DNA of 64,000 nucleotides from Lachnospiraceae bacterium (GTDB lineage: Bacteria > Bacillota > Clostridia > Lachnospirales > Lachnospiraceae): positions 30,320-94,319 of the forward strand of contig JAFVBE010000035.1 in NCBI GenBank assembly GCA_017480195.1. The letters run 5' to 3'. The position numbers were made by a program, and so were the translations under genes. The notes under the pieces were generated by a model. It searched no databases. It was not told where the DNA came from and saw only the letters and a program-made list of their open reading frames with translations. Shown here piece by piece: positions 27,922-36,049 of the stretch. Within the stretch, counting starts at the first letter, position 1. The number at the start of each line of letters is the position of its first letter.

Positions 27922-27970
27922 AAAAAGCCTTTACAAATCTAAATATTGTGGTATAATAATCGCAAAGTAC

Positions 27971-28020
27971 AATTTGCAGTTTTCTTTGGAAATGTATTTT
28001 TCCAAAAAAAGCTGCAAATT
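27971..28020 (-). terminator. Long hairpin after the coiled-coil protein gene
   Basis: AATTTGCAG (27971-27979) pairs with CTGCAAATT (28012-28020), and the stem continues inward through TTTGGAAA/TTTCCAAA. It follows the stop of the minus gene at 28048. The T tail is poor, so it may be a terminator or an mRNA-stabilising hairpin. Confidence 0.55.
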
Positions 28021-28047
28021 TTATTATATGATATTTTCAATCTAAAG

Positions 28048-29283
28048 TCAAGCTTCTACGAGCTTTTCAATTTCCTCGTAATTATCTTCAAATTTTTTTT
28101 CGTCATCTGATTTTTTTTCATTTTCTAAAGTTTTCTTGTCCTTATTTGTTTTTCTTGATGCAGACTTTTTAATTTCTTTTTTTACTTCTGATTTAATATC
28201 TTCTTTTTTCTCCATCTGTGTACTTTCTTCTATTTTATCATCTATAGCTTCACTCACTTCTTCCCTGATTTTCTCTTTATCTTTTACTGCAATATCCTCA
28301 TCTTTTTTAATCTCATTCTTTTCTCCGATATTTTTTCCGTCCGCTTTTTCTGTACTCTGCTTCGCAGTCTTTCTTGCTTTTGCAGCAGAATTCTTCTTCG
28401 TGTCAATTATATCAACGCTCTTTCTTCTCTCATTCTTAATCTTCTCGAGCACATCAAGAGTCTGAATATACATATCCCTGTATTGCTTACCTTCCTCCTG
28501 AATCTGCTTCGTCATATCACTAAGTTCATTATACTGTCTTGTATAATTCTCCTCCAGGGACCTTATTTCCTCAGCTCGTTTTTCATCTAATTCTGTCTTT
28601 AATTTGTCCATTTCCTGATTGAGCTTATCCTCATATTCCTTGCTTATCTGTTCCTTAAGATCATTCTTATCAGCTTCTATCTTATCAAGCTTGTCATTAA
28701 TATCCTTCTCATATCTCTTCCTCTCATTATCATCTATCAGATAATTCTGTGATAAGACTATATCCTCACTTCCATCTATCGACAGTCTGTAGAACTCGTA
28801 AGCTTTGCCCGCCTCATATCTTACCTTAAGATATATTTCCTCATTAGCTGTAAATATACTGTATTCATATATCCTGTCCTTCTTAGACAGCATAAGCTTA
28901 CTCTTCCTGTCACCGCGCGGATTGATATATCTTATCTCATGCTCATCATCACCCTTATTATAAATCTGATAACTCAGATAAATTTTTTCATTTATGACAA
29001 ATAGCTGCAAATCAGATACATTCCATACCTCGTTCGCATCGGATATTAAAACAAGTGTTTCATCACTACCTATCTGTCTGAATTTCACTTCATTAGTATT
29101 ACTTATATAAACTATATATATGTTGTTCCTGAAATACACACAGTCAAGCGACGACAGGTAATCACGTGCCACTACTGCACTCTGCATATTTCTCGTATTT
29201 GTCATAAAAATAAGAATTATATTATTGCCTTCATCATATATTATGGCTTTTCGCCCATCAGCTAAAGAGTGTATAAATTCCAT
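28048..29283 (-). CDS. Coiled-coil protein of unknown function
   Basis: This 411-residue protein has a beta-rich N-terminal half (residues ~1-180) with repeated short strand patterns that could be part of a propeller. A coiled coil follows (~190-280, Lys/Glu/Asp heptads with EYEDKLNQEMDKLKTELDEK), then a low-complexity Lys/Glu/Asp/Ser tail to the end. There is no signal peptide, so it is probably cytoplasmic. It is divergent from the next gene. I do not recognise the family. Confidence 0.75.
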   Translation of the reverse strand: MEFIHSLADGRKAIIYDEGNNIILIFMTNTRNMQSAVVARDYLSSLDCVYFRNNIYIVYISNTNEVKFRQIGSDETLVLISDANEVWNVSDLQLFVINEKIYLSYQIYNKGDDEHEIRYINPRGDRKSKLMLSKKDRIYEYSIFTANEEIYLKVRYEAGKAYEFYRLSIDGSEDIVLSQNYLIDDNERKRYEKDINDKLDKIEADKNDLKEQISKEYEDKLNQEMDKLKTELDEKRAEEIRSLEENYTRQYNELSDMTKQIQEEGKQYRDMYIQTLDVLEKIKNERRKSVDIIDTKKNSAAKARKTAKQSTEKADGKNIGEKNEIKKDEDIAVKDKEKIREEVSEAIDDKIEESTQMEKKEDIKSEVKKEIKKSASRKTNKDKKTLENEKKSDDEKKFEDNYEEIEKLVEA

Positions 29284-29408
29284 GTCTGCTCCTTAAAATA
29301 TTATTTGTAATATCTATATTCAAATTAATTAAAATAATGTACATATTTTTAACAAATGTTTATCACGAGAATATATTAGAGTAAGCATATTAGAAAGGAA
29401 ATGTCCCA

Positions 29409-30278
29409 ATGTCTAAATTTTGTAATTCTAACCAAAGACCAAATAACAACGATACCAATAACATCGGAGGCGGAGGCTGTTCGGGGGCAGATGTATGCTT
29501 AAATCCACAATGCGGCGATCCAAAACTGCTCAATGTTTTGACACCTGTCGTATATGATGAAGTCGGTGTAAATATAAGCCAGACCATACCACTTCCTGAG
29601 GATTTCCTCACAGATTATCCTACTGCATATTATGCGACAGCAGAGGTTCTTGACATCACCTTTGAGACAGTAGAAGACGAAACAACGACGGTAGCACCTA
29701 TAGCTACAAGACCTAACTGCTACAATGTTGACCTCACCAATCTTTCGGTTGATTTTGCAATCAAGCTGTATGATTACAGTAAAAGACTTTTAGCTACTCT
29801 TGCTCTTGATGACATATTGTTCCTTCCATCAGATACCACTGACCCCGGATTTGACGATGAGACCAACCCATCATCTGTCAGCATGGATGTATTTGCCCCT
29901 TACGGAATATCCTATGAGGGTGGAGATGTAACCGTACCATTATTAAATGTAATCGGTTTTACCGATACGAATAACACCATATGTCAGGGGCTTAACCTTA
30001 TGGCAATACCTAAGGTGCTTGATTTTGACCAGACTGAAGAAGACATAACCATAGGACTTACTTTAACCTGTAATTCCTGTTACTATAATACTTATCGTAT
30101 CGAACACGACGGTAAAACAGTTGCAGAGAGAGCAGAGCTCGTATCAGACGAAGAAGCATTACGTACAGAATTTGTACAGGGTAGTCTGCTTGACAGAAAT
30201 ATCAAGCCTCTTGAGCTGTGTAACCCGGGAGATAACAAAAACCAAAATTCTAATAATGACATAAATAATTGTGATTAA
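29409..30278 (+). CDS. Unknown protein, Asn/Thr/Asp-rich, with N-terminal Gly/Cys motif
   Basis: This 289-residue protein begins with an Asn-rich stretch and a GGGGCSGADVCLNPQCGDP motif, then contains beta-rich regions with conserved-looking segments (VLTPVVYDEVGVNIS and VTVPLLNVIGFTDTN). It ends with another Asn-rich tail. There is no signal peptide or membrane helix. The start at 29409 has AGAAAGGAAATG upstream. The two Asn-rich ends and paired Cys suggest a structural or coat-like protein, but this is a guess. It is divergent from the coiled-coil gene and is followed by a small lipoprotein gene with a long leader. Confidence 0.75.
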   Translation: MSKFCNSNQRPNNNDTNNIGGGGCSGADVCLNPQCGDPKLLNVLTPVVYDEVGVNISQTIPLPEDFLTDYPTAYYATAEVLDITFETVEDETTTVAPIATRPNCYNVDLTNLSVDFAIKLYDYSKRLLATLALDDILFLPSDTTDPGFDDETNPSSVSMDVFAPYGISYEGGDVTVPLLNVIGFTDTNNTICQGLNLMAIPKVLDFDQTEEDITIGLTLTCNSCYYNTYRIEHDGKTVAERAELVSDEEALRTEFVQGSLLDRNIKPLELCNPGDNKNQNSNNDINNCD

Positions 30279-30315
30279 ATGTAATTTTTAACATTTTGAA
30301 AATAGACAAATATTT

Positions 30316-30439
30316 TCCTTAATTAAGTGTAATACTAAATTGCAAGGAAAACGACAATTTTGCTTTGCAAATTGTCATTTGACGAGCAGCCATATCAAGC
30401 CGACAGGCAAGATACATGGTTATAAATTTAATTAAGGAG
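30316..30439 (+). promoter_or_regulatory. Structured 5' leader with Shine-Dalgarno-sequestering stem (riboswitch-like candidate)
   Basis: In the leader before the small lipoprotein gene, TCCTTAATTAA (30316-30326) is complementary over 11 nt to the Shine-Dalgarno region (TTAATTAAGGA, 30428-30438). Within it lie two hairpins: GACAATTTTGC/GCAAATTGTC (30353-30376) and CCATATC..GCC(GACA)GGC..GATACATGG (30390-30419). The same anti-SD strand can instead pair with AAGGAAAA (30344-30351) through TTTTCCTT (30313-30320). The result is a three-way-junction fold with two exclusive states. It matches no riboswitch class I know. AT-richness makes chance pairing a real alternative. Confidence 0.4.
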
Positions 30440-30448
30440 TGTAGATTA

Positions 30449-30793
30449 ATGAAAAATATAAAGAAATTTTTATTAATGACTTTATCTTTAACCTTACTTT
30501 CCATCTCACTTGTAGCTTGTGGTGAGGGAAATGATGAGACAACTCGTGACGAGGCAACCACTGAGAGCACAAGGAATAATAACGACAACTTAATGGATGA
30601 TGCAGGTGATGCAGTCGGCGATGTAGTTGACGGAGTTGGTGATGGAATTAATGATGTTGTTGATGGTGTAGGCAATGGTATTAACAACGCTGTCGATGGA
30701 GTTCAAAATGGAGTAGACGAGATGACAGACGACGATGACAACAATAACAACAGAAAGAACAATACCAACAATAATAACAGAAACAATAACTAA
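30449..30793 (+). CDS. Small lipoprotein with 11-residue repeats
   Basis: This 114-residue lipoprotein starts at ATG 30449 behind AAGGAG. It has a signal peptide with lipobox SLVAC, then an acidic linker. Three and a half 11-residue repeats follow (DAVGDVVDGVG, DGINDVVDGVG, NGINNAVDGVQ), which would form an amphipathic helix of the kind seen in LEA-like or lipid-contacting proteins. The tail is Asp/Asn-rich. It is a single-gene unit ending at a bidirectional terminator. The function is unknown. Confidence 0.85.
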   Translation: MKNIKKFLLMTLSLTLLSISLVACGEGNDETTRDEATTESTRNNNDNLMDDAGDAVGDVVDGVGDGINDVVDGVGNGINNAVDGVQNGVDEMTDDDDNNNNRKNNTNNNNRNNN

Positions 30794-30808
30794 ATAAGCT
30801 TTTACAGG

Positions 30809-30841
30809 AAAAACGCGAAGATTATAATGGCTTCGCGTTTT
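30809..30841. terminator. Bidirectional Rho-independent terminator
   Basis: An 11-bp stem (AAAACGCGAAG to 30820, with CTTCGCGTTTT 30831-30841) lies between the convergent genes ending at 30793 and 30857. Confidence 0.9.
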
Positions 30842-30856
30842 ACATATTTTATAAAA

Positions 30857-31216
30857 TTAATTATCAAGCTTAAACGCCTTATGATTCTTATTCATCATCT
30901 CGTCATACTGCGTATACATCTTCTGAACACTGTTCTCTAAGAGATAATAGTGCATTACATACGGTATAAGCAGTACAAGAAGCGCGACGGTTAGAAGAAG
31001 CATAATCATCTTGCCACTGTAATTAAGATACAGAATTGACATAAGTGTCATAAGTGCAAAGAGTACCATAACAATAAGATGCACCTGTCTTTCATGAGCG
31101 AAAAAACCTATATGTACGAGATGCTTCTTTATCTCCTTATCCCAATCCGTGTCTGCGCTGTTTTCCTCTAACAGTTTATCTATGTATGCAAGGTATGCTG
31201 TAATTCTTTTCTTCAT
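30857..31216 (-). CDS. Small membrane protein of unknown function
   Basis: This 119-residue protein has a soluble N-terminal helix region, then two adjacent membrane helices (residues ~45-66 and ~69-90), then a soluble C-terminal helix. Both ends are probably cytoplasmic. It lies 66 bp downstream of yqeG and may share its transcript. I do not recognise a family. Confidence 0.75.
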   Translation of the reverse strand: MKKRITAYLAYIDKLLEENSADTDWDKEIKKHLVHIGFFAHERQVHLIVMVLFALMTLMSILYLNYSGKMIMLLLTVALLVLLIPYVMHYYLLENSVQKMYTQYDEMMNKNHKAFKLDN

Positions 31217-31282
31217 ATGTAACCTCCAAATTCCTATAATTTTGTTTAAGCCAGTTCATAAATTTATAGATTTAAATATGTC

Positions 31283-31804
31283 TTAATCCATATTTGTCTT
31301 TGTTTTAATACTATACTTCCTCATATAAAAGAATAACACAAGCTTCTCAGGTATCCTCTTAAGTATAATCTGTATCTCTTCATGCTTAGCAATCGGCTTT
31401 ACCAATATACTATGAAGCTTAGCATTATTCGCTCCCCATATATCAGTAAATAACTGATCGCCCACGAATAATGTATTATCCTTATTGGTTTTCATACGCT
31501 CCATAGCCTTATTATATCCCTTCGCCAGAGGCTTACCTGCTTTATAAATATATACTGCTCCAAGTTCCTTATTAAAATCAGCTACACGCTTCTCATCATT
31601 ATTGGATAAAAAACAGACCTGATACCCCATGGCGAGCAGCTTCTTTATAAGCACCGTAGCCCTAAAATCAGCAGGAGCGTCATGCTCAACCAAGGTATTA
31701 TCAATATCAAAAATCACTGCTCTGTAGCCTTTGTTATAATATTCCTTAAAATCTATGGAATAAGTTGAGTCATAATATTCTGTAGGATAGAATTTTTTTA
31801 ACAT
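31283..31804 (-). CDS. yqeG: YqeG-family HAD phosphatase
   Basis: This 173-residue HAD-superfamily hydrolase has the motif I DIDNTLVEHDAP, motif II CFLSNNDEKR, a Lys in the AGKP loop and motif III VGDQLFTDI. YqeG is a conserved Firmicutes IIIA phosphatase related to phosphatidylglycerophosphatase. The length matches the family. It follows uvrC. Confidence 0.92.
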   Translation of the reverse strand: MLKKFYPTEYYDSTYSIDFKEYYNKGYRAVIFDIDNTLVEHDAPADFRATVLIKKLLAMGYQVCFLSNNDEKRVADFNKELGAVYIYKAGKPLAKGYNKAMERMKTNKDNTLFVGDQLFTDIWGANNAKLHSILVKPIAKHEEIQIILKRIPEKLVLFFYMRKYSIKTKTNMD

Positions 31805-31874
31805 ATATACCCTCTCAATCCAATTATAAAATCTCGTAACTTAATAAACATAATATATAATATATCATTCTAAA

Positions 31875-33701
31875 TCAACCATGAAAAAATTCAAATATAT
31901 TTTTAGCAACCCCCTGCGGCATACCCTGAACCGCCTCTAATTCAGAAATATCTGCTGTCCTAATATGTTCAATATCCTTAAAATGTTTAAGCAACGCCTT
32001 CCTTCGTGATGGTCCTACACCTTTTATCTCATCAAGTATGGAATGCACCTGATTTTTGCTTCTAAGCTGTCTGTGGTATTCAATTGCGAACCTGTGTGCC
32101 TCGTCCTGAAGTGCAGTTATCATTAGCATGGCTTGACTTCCTTTCGGAAATTCCACCTCTTCATTGTTATAATATAGTCCTCTGGTATGGTGGTTATCAT
32201 CCTTAACCATACCGCATACCGGTATGTCAATACCGAGACTGTCAAGCACCATAAGAGCAATATTGACCTGACCCTTGCCACCATCCATCATTATGACATC
32301 AGGATATATATCCATCTTTTCATCAGTGAACCTCCTGCTTAGCACTTCTTTCATGGAAGCATAATCATCCGGTCCCTGTATGGTCTTAAGTCTGAATTTC
32401 CTGTAGGCATTCTTCTTCGGTACACCTTTCTCAAATACTACCATAGATGCTACACTGAGTGTACCCGATATATGTGATATATCGAACGCCTCAAGCCTGT
32501 CTGCCTTTTCTATACCAAGCAGATTAGCTATATCCTTAGCAGCACCTATAGTCCTCTTCTCCTGTCTTTTAATCCTCTCCATATCCTGTTTTAAGACAAG
32601 TGCTGCATTGTCGTAGGCAAGATTAAGCAGCTTCTTTTTCTCGCCCTTCTGCGGAATTATGATTTTAACCTTAGAGCCTCTTTTCTCCTCAAAATAAGCT
32701 TCCAATATATCCATCTCATCTATCTCATCCTGTACGACTATCTCCTTAGGTAAGAATGGTGTGCCTGAATAATACTGCTTCACAAATGCCGTAATAATCT
32801 CACTTACACTCTCCTGATTATTCGCATTCATGTGATGATGCTCTCTTCCTAAGAGCTTTCCCTCTCTGACGAAGAATATCGTGACAACTGCGTCAGTATC
32901 ATTTGAAGCACAGGCTATGATATCTCTGTCCTCGCCATTTGCGATATTCATCTTCTGCTTATCCATAATATGATTTATACTTTCGATTAAATCCCGAGTC
33001 TCAGCCGCCTTCTCGAATTCCATCTCCTCAGCATAGTTTTTCATTTTTTTATTTAATGAATTAAGTGTATCCTTGTAATTTCCATTTAGAAAATCAATCG
33101 CTCTATCGATATTCTTCCTGTAATCTTCAGAGGAAATACGAGCATTGCATGGTGCATCACATTGTCCTATCTGATGATATAGACAAGGTCTCTCCTTACC
33201 TATATCTCTTGGCAGAACCCTGTTACAGTTCCTTAAATGATAGAGCTTATTGATAAGCTCTATGATATCCCTTACCGCACGCGAATTAGTGTATGGACCG
33301 AAATATTTTGACTTATCGCGCCTAATATTGTGACTATACAGCACTCGCGGATATTCTTCCTCCACCGTAATTTTAATATACGGATAACCCTTATCATCAG
33401 TCATAAGCGTATTGTACTTCGGACGATATTCTTTAATAAAGTTACATTCAAGCACAAGTGCCTCCATCTCTGATGAAGTCACTATGTATTCAAAATATGC
33501 TATCTGCGAAACCATCTTGACAATCTTCGGAGAATTATTGTGTCCGTGACCTTCTCTAAAGTACTGCCTCACTCTGTTGTGCAGATTAATCGCCTTACCC
33601 ACATAAAGAATATCATCATTGGCACTGTGCATAACATACACACCCGGCTTCTTGGGAAGTTTATTAAGTTCCGTCTCTATATCAAAAATCTTCTCTTCCA
33701 T
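31875..33701 (-). CDS. uvrC: Excinuclease ABC subunit C
   Basis: This 608-residue nuclease makes both incisions in nucleotide excision repair. It has the N-terminal GIY-YIG domain (GVYVMHSANDDILYVGKA), a UVR domain that binds UvrB (EMEFEKAAETRDLIESI), the RNase H-like domain (FDISHISGT and a DGGKGQV motif) and two C-terminal helix-hairpin-helix repeats (IKGVGPSRRKALLKHF). It is full length. Confidence 0.97.
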   Translation of the reverse strand: MEEKIFDIETELNKLPKKPGVYVMHSANDDILYVGKAINLHNRVRQYFREGHGHNNSPKIVKMVSQIAYFEYIVTSSEMEALVLECNFIKEYRPKYNTLMTDDKGYPYIKITVEEEYPRVLYSHNIRRDKSKYFGPYTNSRAVRDIIELINKLYHLRNCNRVLPRDIGKERPCLYHQIGQCDAPCNARISSEDYRKNIDRAIDFLNGNYKDTLNSLNKKMKNYAEEMEFEKAAETRDLIESINHIMDKQKMNIANGEDRDIIACASNDTDAVVTIFFVREGKLLGREHHHMNANNQESVSEIITAFVKQYYSGTPFLPKEIVVQDEIDEMDILEAYFEEKRGSKVKIIIPQKGEKKKLLNLAYDNAALVLKQDMERIKRQEKRTIGAAKDIANLLGIEKADRLEAFDISHISGTLSVASMVVFEKGVPKKNAYRKFRLKTIQGPDDYASMKEVLSRRFTDEKMDIYPDVIMMDGGKGQVNIALMVLDSLGIDIPVCGMVKDDNHHTRGLYYNNEEVEFPKGSQAMLMITALQDEAHRFAIEYHRQLRSKNQVHSILDEIKGVGPSRRKALLKHFKDIEHIRTADISELEAVQGMPQGVAKNIFEFFHG

Positions 33702-33727
33702 AATATAACTCCGCTTAATAAAGGAAA

Positions 33728-33748
33728 GGAGGTATCAAAGATACCTCC
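33728..33748 (-). terminator. Terminator of the 695-residue protein gene
   Basis: GGAGGTATC pairs with GATACCTCC over a 3-nt loop in the gap between the minus gene ending at 33783 and uvrC. On the minus strand it is followed by TTTCCTTT. Confidence 0.75.
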
Positions 33749-33782
33749 AAAGGATATGATAAAGGTTTTTTTGTGTTCGCTC

Positions 33783-35870
33783 TTATAATAAGTCAGCTCT
33801 TAACTTCTTGATAACCTGTAATGTCTTGTCTCTTAATTCCTCTGCGTCATACAAAGGAAGCATAACAGTCTTATCCAGCTTAGCATTAACAACTGTATCT
33901 AACCAGTCATTAACATAAGACTTAACATAGTCTACATTCTCTTCTGACTTATCCTTGAGTGCAACAATTATATTGTTGAGATTCTCAATAACTGTAGGTG
34001 TTGTATTAGCATTAGTTACAGGAGTCTGAGTACTCTCATCGGACAACTCGATTACCTTACCTGTCTTTGTAATAATTACCTTCTTATTAGGTGTTGATTC
34101 AGTCTTACCCGAATTACCACCCTTCTTATCAAGCAGCTTTTCAACAACCTTTACAAGACATACTACGCTGTAAGTACTCTCCTCAGGTGTCTGCTTCACT
34201 GCACCCTTCTCAGAATGCTGATGCCATAACCACTCTGATTTAAGAAGCATCTCCTCAATCTTAGTATCTGAAAGAAGCTTTGTTAAATCAGGATCAACAG
34301 AAGGACCTGATGATTTACCGAAGAGCTTTCCTCCTGATGACTGCTGCTCTGCCTTTCTGTATTTCGAAGGGACAGCTATATCATTGTAGGTCTTAATAAG
34401 ATATTTTTCTGCAACCTTAGGGTCATAGCTGTTACTGATTATATTAACCCTGCCACTGTTAAGTCCATTTGTTATCATATCTTCAGCAGTCATAAATACA
34501 AGTGCTTTCTGTCTGTCATCCAATAACTGCTTAATCTCATAATTAGTCTTAGACTTCTCAAGGATAGAATTCTTCCTTACCTTGAATGCCTTAATCTTCT
34601 CCTTCACACTGAAGAAAAGCTTTAACAATGTTGGGTTAGCATTTACATAGTTACCTATCCAGGTAAGCTCAACATACTGATGCTCAATCTTATTGGAAAT
34701 CTCGTATACATTGTAACCATCAAAGATTACATTCATGGTTGTATAGAGTAAATCCAGTATCTCATATTTTTCTTCCCAAGGACGGGTTGATATATCCTGA
34801 TTAACCAAATCCTTTATACCGCACTCATAGAACACAAGATTGTATTCATAAAGTCCTTCGAACACATTGGTCTTATCCTTGAGTGATGCACCTGCTCCGA
34901 GTATCTGGAGATTCTTCTTCATCTCAGGTTCATTCTCTATATACTGATAAACCTTCTTGATAAATGAACTTACCTCTGCAATAAGAGAGTCTATTCTCTT
35001 GTTATATATCTCCTGCTTGGAAATCGCATTTACAACACTTCTGCTAAGTACCGTAGTATTCTGAGGTGAGTTGCAGTTCCTGATAAGCTCCTTGAAGCTC
35101 TCATATACTGCCATATTGTCAATAGGAATATACTCTGCATTAAGTCCGTAGAACTCAAATGCCTTGTCATAATCCTTGTTATTGATATAAGCATTAAATA
35201 AACCTATGCTGAACTGAATCTTATAATCGTTTCCTACATGCGGATCCTCAACAACATAATCGAACAATACCTCAAGATTGTTCATATATGCGTCTGCATT
35301 AGGGCCCGTAGCAGGTATGCCCATCTCCATAATAACATTGATAAGGTCAAGATAACCCATAACTGCCTTATCAAAGTTCTTAGGTCTGTCATCATCCTCT
35401 AATATCTGATAGCTCACATTGATAAGCAGTGGAGCTATTCTCTCACCTATAAGATTCATAGCGTCTGTGAACTTTTCTCTCTGGTATAAATATATGAGCC
35501 AAATGCTGTAACGATATATACCGGAGGTACTGATAGGTGCATCAACATCCGATGGATCGATATCTCCATATACAAATCTGAATAATGGTTCAATCCATTC
35601 CTCAATCTCATATCGTCCTGTAGCCTTGATATTGGTATCAACAAATTCCCCTAATTCATAAAGCTTCTGACATTGAGATTTCACATCTTCATCAACCATC
35701 ATGTTAGATAAATCGAAGTTGCTGTCCTTAAGATAGTCTATAACCAATGCATAGAAACCATCTTCCACCTGCTCATTAAGAAATCTAATAAGTAGTCCCT
35801 TATTATTGGAAGCAGCAATGGACAACACATTATTATCTGAACCGGTTGTTATGTTTGCTGGTAATGCCAT
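33783..35870 (-). CDS. Large helical cytoplasmic protein of unknown function
   Basis: This 695-residue protein has no signal peptide or membrane helix. It is rich in helical patterns, including repeated paired helices in the first ~350 residues that could be TPR- or solenoid-like. A low-complexity Ser/Lys/Thr linker comes near residue 600 (GGNSGKTESTPNKK) and a short helical C-terminal domain follows. A clear promoter and terminator make it a single-gene unit. No catalytic motif was found. It may be a lineage-specific structural or scaffold protein. Confidence 0.8.
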   Translation of the reverse strand: MALPANITTGSDNNVLSIAASNNKGLLIRFLNEQVEDGFYALVIDYLKDSNFDLSNMMVDEDVKSQCQKLYELGEFVDTNIKATGRYEIEEWIEPLFRFVYGDIDPSDVDAPISTSGIYRYSIWLIYLYQREKFTDAMNLIGERIAPLLINVSYQILEDDDRPKNFDKAVMGYLDLINVIMEMGIPATGPNADAYMNNLEVLFDYVVEDPHVGNDYKIQFSIGLFNAYINNKDYDKAFEFYGLNAEYIPIDNMAVYESFKELIRNCNSPQNTTVLSRSVVNAISKQEIYNKRIDSLIAEVSSFIKKVYQYIENEPEMKKNLQILGAGASLKDKTNVFEGLYEYNLVFYECGIKDLVNQDISTRPWEEKYEILDLLYTTMNVIFDGYNVYEISNKIEHQYVELTWIGNYVNANPTLLKLFFSVKEKIKAFKVRKNSILEKSKTNYEIKQLLDDRQKALVFMTAEDMITNGLNSGRVNIISNSYDPKVAEKYLIKTYNDIAVPSKYRKAEQQSSGGKLFGKSSGPSVDPDLTKLLSDTKIEEMLLKSEWLWHQHSEKGAVKQTPEESTYSVVCLVKVVEKLLDKKGGNSGKTESTPNKKVIITKTGKVIELSDESTQTPVTNANTTPTVIENLNNIIVALKDKSEENVDYVKSYVNDWLDTVVNAKLDKTVMLPLYDAEELRDKTLQVIKKLRADLL

Positions 35871-35910
35871 AAGAAACCATCCCCCTTATTCTCTAAATCA
35901 CTTATTACAT

Positions 35911-35938
35911 TTTATAACATTTTGAAGTTTAGTGTCAA
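35911..35938 (-). promoter_or_regulatory. Promoter of the 695-residue protein gene
   Basis: On the minus strand, TTGACA (35933-35938) and TATAAA (35911-35916) are 16 bp apart, 41 bp upstream of the start at 35870. The start has AAGGGGGATGG behind it. Confidence 0.75.
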
Positions 35939-36049
35939 CCAACTTTTTAGCAGTTTTTAATAATTGGCATTGTGCATAATCAACAAAGTTTTTTACACAA
36001 ATTATCGCCCTATTTTTATGCAAATTGTCGGTAAATAAAAATTCAATTA

